From the NCBI RefSeq assembly GCF_019799925.1, contig NZ_JABGCG010000005.1, positions 168,318-232,317 on the forward strand: a stretch of DNA of 64,000 nucleotides, read 5' to 3'. This document shows, piece by piece, positions 57,566 through 64,000 of this stretch. A program made the position numbers and the translations under genes. Origin of the DNA: Blastococcus sp. CPCC 205250 (GTDB taxonomy: Bacteria; Actinomycetota; Actinomycetes; Mycobacteriales; Geodermatophilaceae). Within the stretch, counting starts at the first letter, position 1. Each line of letters begins with the position of its first letter. The notes beneath the pieces are model-generated. The model was given only the letters and a program-made list of their open reading frames with translations, did no database searches and was not told where the DNA came from.

Positions 57566-58315
57566 TCATGAGGCACCAGACCAACGCCGGCGCAACGTCG
57601 AGACGAGCACCCTGACGGTCGTCCCGAGTCCGGCGGCATAGCGGAAGCCGAGTCTCGGCGACTGCATGAGGCGCCAGAGCCACTCAAGCCCGTGCCGCTG
57701 GACTACAGCAGGCGCCCGGGACTCTTGCCCCGCCAAGAACCCGAACCAGCCACCACAGGTCATGACCAAGGAGGGAGGGAGCTCCTTGAGGTGTTCAGAG
57801 ACCCAGCGCGCTTCCGCGGGCATCCCGAGACCGATGAAGACCACGTCGGGATGCGCTCGACCGAGCTCGCGGACTGTTGAGACCCAGGCGTCCTGGTATC
57901 CATTCTGCGCGACAACCACTCGGGCGCGATGCAGCTGCTCCAAACGACCGGCGGCTTTCTCGGCGAGCCCTGGCGGGCCGCCGACCAGGGCGATCCGGAC
58001 CTCACGGCCCAGCGCGTCAGCCAAGGCGTCGATGACCACGTGAGCGAGATCAGTCGTCGGCGCCCGCTGTATGTTCTTGGCACCGGCGGCCCGCGCCAGC
58101 AGCACAACGGACGCGCCGTCCGCGTAGAGCCACTCCGCTCTGTTGAGCGTGGAGACGAACTGTGGGTCCCTGGCTTTGTTCAACCCTCCCACATGCAACG
58201 CGAATACTCGCACGGGCGCATCTGTCCTCAAGAGCTGTGCCACCAGCGCCCGCTGTAGCTGGTCACGCGAGACATCGGCGACCTCGAAGGGCCCAACCTG
58301 GACCGTGTTCACCAT
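57566..58315 (-). CDS. WecG/TagA/CpsF family glycosyltransferase (GT26)
   Basis: 249 residues from ATG 58315. Family marks are VFALHVGGLNKARDPQF, LYADGASVVLLARAAG (the Asp near residue 70 is the catalytic base in TagA), VVAQNGYQDAWVSTV, VVFIGLGMPAEARWVSEHL and MTCGGWFGFLAGQESRAPAV. The enzymes add ManNAc or a similar sugar to lipid-linked GlcNAc, an early elongation step. The gene lies 142 bases upstream of the BY-kinase and 84 downstream of the polymerase in the same minus-strand operon. Confidence 0.92.
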   Translation of the reverse strand: MVNTVQVGPFEVADVSRDQLQRALVAQLLRTDAPVRVFALHVGGLNKARDPQFVSTLNRAEWLYADGASVVLLARAAGAKNIQRAPTTDLAHVVIDALADALGREVRIALVGGPPGLAEKAAGRLEQLHRARVVVAQNGYQDAWVSTVRELGRAHPDVVFIGLGMPAEARWVSEHLKELPPSLVMTCGGWFGFLAGQESRAPAVVQRHGLEWLWRLMQSPRLGFRYAAGLGTTVRVLVSTLRRRWSGAS

Positions 58316-58399
58316 AACTGGATCTCACTACCTTCCACGACGCTCATATCGGCGCACGAGCAGACGTCTGAGCATGACGGGACAGCGCTTTTTCAGTAG

Positions 58400-59662
58400 T
58401 CATCGATATGGGCTCTTGCTCGACACCGAAGGTCCGCACCCAGGGAGGTCGATTGCCTGCTCAGCGACTCCGAACGATGTCCATCGACTCGAAATAGTGA
58501 GCGCCATAACGGCCAACACCCATCCGAAGTGGGAGGCAAAGGACTGCTCATCGACAGCATAGATGAGCAGACATACGACGATACTCAGCGGCCAAGCGGC
58601 AGCGACTCCGCCGCCCGAGATCATCAATCTGCATGAGCGCCACACTGCGATCACCAGCATGCCGGTGATAAGCAACAGGCCAATGATACCGGTTTGGAGC
58701 AAGTAATCCCAATAAGCGCTATGGGCATGATAGAAGTTGAAGCCACCCTGAGCCCACAACCGCTCGGTCAGGCTGACACCGGGAGTCCAGAGAGCCCCAT
58801 ATCCATACCCTTCCAGCGGTGACCTTGTCACCGCCGACTCAACGACAGCCCAGATGACGCTGCGGCCGGTGAGCGTTTCGTCCCGTCCGAAAAGCTTGCT
58901 CACGACGCCGAGGTTGTAGGGAAGCCAGAGAGCGAGTCCGACAACCGGCGTGATCGCGCACAAGACGAAGAATCTGCGTCGGCGGGCAGATTCGGCTCGA
59001 GATGAGATGAGCAGAAGAGCGAGGGTGCCGCCGACGGCCAGCAATACGGCAAGGCCCGTTCCACTGGCCGTCGCCAACAACGTGACAACTGAGACGATCG
59101 TCCATCCATAAGATCGCGAGGGGCGAACCCCAGGGAGTTTGGCGACGGCGGCGCACGCGAACGTGATAGCCGAGATCACGCATACGAACGCGGCCACGTT
59201 CCGCTGAATGAACAACCCCTCGAACGTGCCGCCCTGGTACGCGCCGAGCGTGCGGCCAACTGATGGCCACCCTAAGTACAATGCCCAACTGACGGTCAGG
59301 ACGAGTCGAAACGCCATCATGAGCGCTCGTAGGCTGCCGGCCAATCCAAGGACGCTGGTCATCACACTCGTTGCCACCGTGACCAGACCAATCAAGAGTC
59401 CGTTGCGGACCGTCAGTGATGGGGCGACGGACCAGGTGACGCTCAGTGCCCACCAGGCCAACACGGCGACTATGGATCGGCTGACATGGAGTGGCCGACC
59501 CGCCCTAGCGACATCAGCCACCACCAGCACCGAGAGCCCAATGAGAAGCCAGTAGCTGCCGCTATACGGAGTCGCGGCAAGGGCAACCAAGAAGATGGCA
59601 TACAGATTTTCAGATGGGTACCGCTGATCGTGGTCCTGACGGATCCCGCTCCCCGCGTGCAC
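58400..59662 (-). CDS. O-antigen ligase/polymerase family membrane protein
   Basis: 420 residues from GTG 59662, which overlaps the last base of the flippase stop. About 11 helices with the Wzy_C region: GRDETLTGRSVIWAVVESAV, GYGYGALWTPGVS and FYHAHSAYWDYLLQTGIIGL, the GYG and HxHxxYxxxLxxxG motifs of the WaaL/O-antigen ligase family. It polymerises or transfers lipid-linked glycan outside the membrane. It differs from the other three polymerases in the window. Confidence 0.9.
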   Translation of the reverse strand: MHAGSGIRQDHDQRYPSENLYAIFLVALAATPYSGSYWLLIGLSVLVVADVARAGRPLHVSRSIVAVLAWWALSVTWSVAPSLTVRNGLLIGLVTVATSVMTSVLGLAGSLRALMMAFRLVLTVSWALYLGWPSVGRTLGAYQGGTFEGLFIQRNVAAFVCVISAITFACAAVAKLPGVRPSRSYGWTIVSVVTLLATASGTGLAVLLAVGGTLALLLISSRAESARRRRFFVLCAITPVVGLALWLPYNLGVVSKLFGRDETLTGRSVIWAVVESAVTRSPLEGYGYGALWTPGVSLTERLWAQGGFNFYHAHSAYWDYLLQTGIIGLLLITGMLVIAVWRSCRLMISGGGVAAAWPLSIVVCLLIYAVDEQSFASHFGWVLAVMALTISSRWTSFGVAEQAIDLPGCGPSVSSKSPYR

Positions 59663-60978
59663 TAGCCCGCCTCCTCCGCGACAGGCGCTAGCTTGCGCGT
59701 GTCACTGGTGCGAGTCGACGTCGCGAGCAAACCACACCAGACCGCCGCGGTGACCGCCGAGACAGCAGCCAAACCCCAGGCCGCAGCCAACGCACCGCTT
59801 GTCGACGCGGCTACTGCGACCACGGCCAAGGACGCCGGTGCAATAAACCACCGAAGTCGCACCTGAACGTCGACCTGCCCTCGCACTCTCAAAGCAATCC
59901 CAGCGCAGCCTCCGAGGAGACCTGTGGCCATCTGCGCCGTCAACGGCCACACGAACTGGCGGGCGGCAGACCAGCCATCGCCAGCGAGCGCCGACCCCCA
60001 ATCATCCGGCAGGACGAAGACGACGGCGCCATACCCCATGGCCCCCAGCGCGAAGGCGGTGCCAACCCAGAGACCGATGCGCCGGGCAGCGGCGTCATCG
60101 CTGCGTTGTGCCAGAAGCGCTTGAAGCGCTGCGAGAAGCCCGGTCGTGACCATCGTGACCGGCCCGAACCAGAGCTGAGCCTTCCGCAGGAGGCCGAGGT
60201 CAGTTGGAGAGGTCAGGAGCGCTAAGAAGATGAGAGCACCCTGCGCCGACGCCTGGAGTAGACCGAAGTCAAGAACCAGAGCCCGAGCCAGCGTCCGATT
60301 GGCGCGGATCCAGGGACAGGACCGGGGCCGGCTGGGGACGGTCCGCAGCAGCCACATGGAGGCGAGGAGACCAAAGATCGATGTCGATCCCCAGACAGCA
60401 ATGGCGACAGGGGCTGTCAGCCTCGGGGCATTGACCATCCCGACGATCACCAGCACGGGCACCGAGACCAACGCCCACGCGACGTTGCTCCAGATGGAAA
60501 TTCCGAGCCTGCCGGAAGCGTAGGCCACCCAACGGTAGTGATCCTGAAGGAGAACCAGGGGGATCACGGCTCCAGCCACGAGGAGGGTCCATCCCCATGT
60601 GGATGAGCGCCCGCCCGTCAACAGGACAACGGTGCCGACGATCCCCAAGCTGAGGCCCAGAAGGGTCCCCACGACTGCAACCGAGGCGATCGAGGACGCG
60701 ACTCGGCCCTTGGCGTCATGTGCCGCGGACCGTTGCGTGAGAACGAGGACATCACCGTGTACAGATCGTGATAGGCCCACGCACAACATCAGCCCGATGA
60801 GGGCAGTGGAGAACACGCCGAAGTCGGCGAGCGGCATGCTGCGCGCAGCCACGACGCCTATCCCCAAGTTGGCAACGCTGGGCACGGCCGCATCGGCGAC
60901 GCCCAAGCCGAGGCGTCGCAGGTTGCTGAACCGTCGCGAGCCGAGCACCGCCTCCCTCCCGACGCCCTCAACCGTCAT
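59662..60978 (-). CDS. Polysaccharide flippase-like membrane protein (MOP/PST type)
   Basis: 438 residues from ATG 60978 (ATGA overlap with the GT2 gene). About 12 membrane helices. GLGVADAAVPSVANLGIGVV, ADFGVFSTALIGLMLCVGLS and VIPLVLLQDHYRWVAYASGR follow the order seen in the flippases at 2407 and 16353 (e.g. LVLQDTWRTAFVSRG), so it is a more distant member of that group. It exports the repeat unit made by the GT2 and WecG enzymes of this operon. Confidence 0.85.
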   Translation of the reverse strand: MTVEGVGREAVLGSRRFSNLRRLGLGVADAAVPSVANLGIGVVAARSMPLADFGVFSTALIGLMLCVGLSRSVHGDVLVLTQRSAAHDAKGRVASSIASVAVVGTLLGLSLGIVGTVVLLTGGRSSTWGWTLLVAGAVIPLVLLQDHYRWVAYASGRLGISIWSNVAWALVSVPVLVIVGMVNAPRLTAPVAIAVWGSTSIFGLLASMWLLRTVPSRPRSCPWIRANRTLARALVLDFGLLQASAQGALIFLALLTSPTDLGLLRKAQLWFGPVTMVTTGLLAALQALLAQRSDDAAARRIGLWVGTAFALGAMGYGAVVFVLPDDWGSALAGDGWSAARQFVWPLTAQMATGLLGGCAGIALRVRGQVDVQVRLRWFIAPASLAVVAVAASTSGALAAAWGLAAVSAVTAAVWCGLLATSTRTSDTRKLAPVAEEAG

Positions 60979-61916
60979 CTACGCCTGCGGTGCGTCGTCA
61001 GTCGCCATCGCAGGTGTTGCGGGAAGGCGCAGGCCACAAGGAAGCGAGCCAGCTCGTACGGTGATGGGCGGCCGGTGAAAGCCATCGCCGCAACGGCGAT
61101 GAGCGTGCCTACTCCGGCCTCTCGACGCGCCGCACGGGCTACGTCAGTGAGGCAGAAAGCGGCGAACGCACGCTCGCCGAGGTCGGCGCGTCTCCTCAGC
61201 GCCCAACTCAGAGATGCCTGCCACGTGGCCGTGGTACTGACCGATTTCCTCTCGCTGGGGGCATGGACGATCGTGAGGGGCTCGAGAAGGACGGAGAAGC
61301 GACATCCGGCCGCTTGAAGGTCGAGGAACCAGTCGTACTCCTCGTGCGTCCTGAGGAACTCAGGCATCGGATGAGCTCGGGCGAGGGCCCGGGGAAGCAT
61401 CAACGACGGGACAGCGAGCATGCCCTCACCCGGCTGCTGCCTGACGAACAGATAGTCGGCTATGGATTCGTTGGGGCGCGGGGCGCGGCGAGGATATGTG
61501 AACACGAAGCTGTCCGTACGCCACTCGACTGCGGTCGCCGAAATGTGTGGCCGCTCAGTCTGCAGCTGCCCATGAAAGGCGGACTGGCGTTCGAGCTTGT
61601 GAGGTGACCACTCATCGTCATCGTCCAAGAACGCGATCCACTCGCCGTGAGCGGCTTGCACGCCGGCATTCCTCGCGGCCGCCGCCCCGCCGCTTCTCAT
61701 CAGGGGTATCTTTCGGACCCTGCCGTCGGGCAGGTTGTCGAGGGCGAGGTCCGTGGCCTGATCGGGCCCATCGATGACGACGATCACTTCCATGGGCGGC
61801 AGGGTCTGCGCTAGAGCGCTTTGCACGGCGCGGAGGACGAGGTCCGGTCGCCCCCGCGTTGGAATCACCACCGAGATGCCCGCCCACGGCTTGGCGCCGG
61901 CCGCCTTGTTCGCCAT
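60975..61916 (-). CDS. Glycosyltransferase family 2
   Basis: 313 residues from ATG 61916. GT-A fold: ISVVIPTRGRPDLVLRAVQS, VIVVIDGPDQATD, AAAARNAGVQAAHGEWIAFL then DDDDEWSP (metal-binding DxD), and HEEYDWFLDLQAAGCRF with the catalytic-base ED-like pair. First gene of the minus-strand operon GT2, flippase, polymerase, WecG, BY-kinase; it overlaps the flippase by ATGA. It adds a sugar to the lipid-linked unit. GTG 61922 and upstream ATGs are alternative starts. Confidence 0.9.
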   Translation of the reverse strand: MANKAAGAKPWAGISVVIPTRGRPDLVLRAVQSALAQTLPPMEVIVVIDGPDQATDLALDNLPDGRVRKIPLMRSGGAAAARNAGVQAAHGEWIAFLDDDDEWSPHKLERQSAFHGQLQTERPHISATAVEWRTDSFVFTYPRRAPRPNESIADYLFVRQQPGEGMLAVPSLMLPRALARAHPMPEFLRTHEEYDWFLDLQAAGCRFSVLLEPLTIVHAPSERKSVSTTATWQASLSWALRRRADLGERAFAAFCLTDVARAARREAGVGTLIAVAAMAFTGRPSPYELARFLVACAFPQHLRWRLTTHRRRR

Positions 61917-62085
61917 GTGCACAGCTTTTCCAATCCAACGGGAACACGATGCTGGCAAACCCTATGCCAGACACGACCTGGCGCCCGGCATCGCCGATGG
62001 CTTCCTCATCCGCACGAGGCAGCCGGCCCTGACGACGACTGTTGGCCTCTGGCCCCTTCTCGGGATGTGCGTGCAGAGTATCCGC

Positions 62086-63150
62086 GTGCGCATACTGCAG
62101 GTAACGGATGACTTGGGTGTCGGAGGCTCACAGGCCGTTGTCGTGCAGATCGCAAACGAACTGTCCGCACGCGGTCATGCGGTGACCATTGCTGCCGGCC
62201 AAGGGCCACTGTGGGCGGAGGTGCACCCAGAGGTCTCGCAGCTGCAGCGCCCCGGTGGGCGTCTACCGCTCCACCGACTCATGCCGGTGACCGGTCGGAT
62301 CCTCCGATCAGCGTCATGGGACGTCGTTCACACTCACCAGCGCGGCGTTTCTCTGGCCACCAGTCTGACTCGCCCCCGGTCGTGTGCCGTGCATGTCGAA
62401 CACGTGCACAACACGTTCACTGCCACGGGACCCCAGCGATGGGTTTCCTTCAGAGGTCAAGCCCTGATCGCCTGTGGAAGCGCCGTGGCCAGCATGCTCA
62501 TCAACGAGTTTGGTCGGCCCTCGTCACGCGTCAACTCGATTCCCAACGGCGTCCCTGACCACGGCGTGCGCCGTGCCCCACGAGGAGGTGTGAACCGCCC
62601 GCTCCGCGTGCTGAACATCGCCAGGGTGGACGAACAGAAGGATCCGGAACGATTCATCCGTGTCATCGCCGAGATCCACAAGGCGGGAGTCAGTGTCCAA
62701 GCGACCTGGATTGGATCGGGCGACCTGCTGGAAGCGAGTCGCAACACGGTCCGCAAGTTGGGGCTAGAGGGGCGCCTCCACTTTCCCGGGGCGCAGCGTC
62801 CTGCCGCGTCGGCATTTCGAGACGCCGATGTGCTGCTGCTGACATCCCGCCATGAGGGACTGCCACTCACGGTCCTCGAGGCCGGAGCGGCTGGTTGCGC
62901 CGTGGTCTCGCCCGAGGTCGGCAGCCTGGGGGACGCAATCCGCGGCGGCGAGAACGGCTGGCTCTACCCACGTCAAGCCACGGCTGCCACGATCGCTGAT
63001 CAGCTGATCCGAGCCCATGCGGTGGGTGGGGAGTGGGACAGGATGGGCTCGGCGGCGCGTCGTGAGTATGAACAACGTTTCACGATGGACCGAGTCGTCG
63101 ATCAAGTGGAGGCCCTGTACCGGCGTCTCCTCCGCAGGGACGACCGTTGA
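62086..63150 (+). CDS. Glycosyltransferase family 4
   Basis: 354 residues from GTG 62086. RILQVTDDLGVGGSQAVVVQ (acceptor domain), SWDVVHTHQRGVSLATSL, VEHVHNTFTATGPQRWV, then VLNIARVDEQKDPERFIRVI and LLTSRHEGLPLTVLEAGAAG with E-x7-E. GT-B fold, adding a sugar in repeat-unit assembly. AGAGTA lies five bases upstream, so transcription may start very close to the GTG. It is divergent from the GT2 operon, sharing a promoter region of 169 bases (61917-62085). Confidence 0.9.
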   Translation: MRILQVTDDLGVGGSQAVVVQIANELSARGHAVTIAAGQGPLWAEVHPEVSQLQRPGGRLPLHRLMPVTGRILRSASWDVVHTHQRGVSLATSLTRPRSCAVHVEHVHNTFTATGPQRWVSFRGQALIACGSAVASMLINEFGRPSSRVNSIPNGVPDHGVRRAPRGGVNRPLRVLNIARVDEQKDPERFIRVIAEIHKAGVSVQATWIGSGDLLEASRNTVRKLGLEGRLHFPGAQRPAASAFRDADVLLLTSRHEGLPLTVLEAGAAGCAVVSPEVGSLGDAIRGGENGWLYPRQATAATIADQLIRAHAVGGEWDRMGSAARREYEQRFTMDRVVDQVEALYRRLLRRDDR

Positions 63151-63372
63151 TCTGGCGAGAAACTGAAGCTTGCACGTCGGACCACATGTCGGCGAGGACG
63201 CTGTCCGCTCCCTCGGGTCGGTGCATCCCGGCGCCTCGTGCAGCGGGGCATCAAGTCTTCGAGTAGGCGGCGAGTCGGTAATGAGCCGAACGCGCTGTTG
63301 AGTCCCTACCAGTCGGGCCTGAGGGCGCAGGCACGGGGTCAACGATGGGCCAGCAGCACCAGCGTCCTGCTG
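63151..63372. other. Intergenic region, no gene recognised
   Basis: 222 bases between the convergent GT4 and PP2C genes. Frames on the minus strand that cross it are shadows. No clean terminator hairpin was seen. Confidence 0.35.
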
Positions 63373-64000
63373 TCACGTCACCTCCAATGCGTACACGACG
63401 ACGGCGGCGATGTTGTCCCGGCCGCCGTTCTCCACGGCCTCGCCGACCATCTGCTGAGCCACGGCGTCCGGGGCCGAATCGCTGCCCAGGAGTTCGGCCA
63501 GCCTCGCGTCGGCGACCTCGTTCGACAGACCGTCCGAGCAGACGAGGAAGCGCTGGCCTGTCTCCAGCCGCAACAGCGTCACATCGGCATCTCCGCCGGC
63601 TCCGACGCCGAGCGCCCGGGTGACGATGTTGCGCTGCGGATGCGTAGCGGCGTTCTCCGGGGCCACATGCCCGCTCTCGACGAGCACTTGCACCAGTGAG
63701 TGATCGACGGTCACCTGCCCCCATGTCGTGGGCGTCCGGGCATAGACCCGCGAGTCACCGACGTGGAACACCGCCCAGCACAGCTCGCCGCTGTCCTCGA
63801 CGAGCGCCACTCCGGCGACGGTCGTGCCGGCGCCGACCATGGAGGCGTCCGCCTCACCCAGTGCGCGGATGCTGTCGTCGGCCTGCCGGACCGCGTCCTG
63901 CAGGAGCGTGAGCGTCAGGGCCGGCCGGCCGATCGTCGCCGAGAGACAGTCGACCGCCTTCTGCGCCGCCTCCGCGCCCGCGGCGTGACCACCCATCCCG
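63373..64000 (-). CDS. PP2C-family serine/threonine phosphatase (5' end beyond the window)
   Basis: The last 209 codons are present. The reading frame continues past the window edge, and the first visible residues, GMGGHAAGAEAAQKAV, are internal: the DGMGGH metal-binding motif. Further PP2C marks are GAGTTVAGVALVED, CWAVFHVGDSRVYA, DHSLVQVLVESG, RNIVTRALGVGA, FLVCSDGLSNEV and ENGGRDNIAAVVVYAL. It removes phosphate from Ser/Thr targets of the PknB-type kinases and depends on Mn/Mg. Its partners lie to the right of the window. Confidence 0.93.
   Translation of the reverse strand, partial: GMGGHAAGAEAAQKAVDCLSATIGRPALTLTLLQDAVRQADDSIRALGEADASMVGAGTTVAGVALVEDSGELCWAVFHVGDSRVYARTPTTWGQVTVDHSLVQVLVESGHVAPENAATHPQRNIVTRALGVGAGGDADVTLLRLETGQRFLVCSDGLSNEVADARLAELLGSDSAPDAVAQQMVGEAVENGGRDNIAAVVVYALEVT

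Noticed and set aside
61774..62085. N-terminal extension of the GT4 at 62086
   Set aside because: It runs antisense through the GT2 gene and lacks a GT4-like start; the Rossmann strand begins at RILQV.

Overview
The window is chromosomal DNA from a high-GC actinobacterium. Gene density, heavy use of GTG starts, NNC/NNG codon bias, four-base ATGA/GTGA junctions and the protein families present fit the Frankiales/Geodermatophilaceae group; this placement is inferred from style and was not tested. No rRNA, tRNA, transposase, integrase or CRISPR array was seen. Almost the whole window is a composite of loci for making, exporting, modifying and degrading cell-surface polysaccharide.

Region by region: 1-2400 holds the tail of a sugar transferase, a small HTH protein, a small membrane protein, a DoxX protein and a PHP hydrolase. 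2407-17627 carries two related exopolysaccharide modules, each with a Wzx-type flippase, a short Wzz-like protein, a Wzy/WaaL-type polymerase or ligase and a GH26-like hydrolase, plus glycosyltransferases and a phytanoyl-CoA-dioxygenase-like enzyme. 17655-22876 has a CpsE/WbaP-type sugar transferase, a secreted low-complexity protein, a glycosyltransferase and galE. 23320-25854 encodes a large secreted PIG-L deacetylase with three discoidin-like domains.

25900-39966 is the most unusual block: polymerase, glycosyltransferases, a Wzz/tyrosine-kinase fusion whose P-loop lysine is lost, a free-standing A-T-TE (NRPS-like) protein, a GH71-like hydrolase, a second sugar transferase and a second type of flippase. 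rmlD/rmlB follow (39974-41823). 41906-44715 looks like a small inserted island with lower GC, flanked by short imperfect direct repeats, carrying a GT-C glycosyltransferase and a methyltransferase. 44676-47844 holds small membrane proteins around a PhoX-type phosphatase. 47931-53468 has two low-molecular-weight tyrosine phosphatases around an LCP ligase, a third sugar transferase and UDP-glucose dehydrogenase. 54281-63150 has more relaxed, AT-richer codon use and contains a DUF4832-like secreted glycosidase, a BY-kinase with an intact P-loop, a WecG/TagA transferase, a polymerase, a flippase and two glycosyltransferases. The window ends inside a PP2C phosphatase gene.

Working model: initiating sugar transferases (three kinds) load undecaprenyl phosphate. 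GalE, RmlB/RmlD and Ugd supply UDP-galactose, dTDP-rhamnose and UDP-glucuronate. GT2/GT4/WecG enzymes extend the unit, flippases and Wzy proteins export and polymerise it, and Wzz/BY-kinases with LMW-PTPs tune chain length. LCP may attach the polymer, and the secreted GH26, GH71, DUF4832 and PIG-L enzymes trim or modify it.
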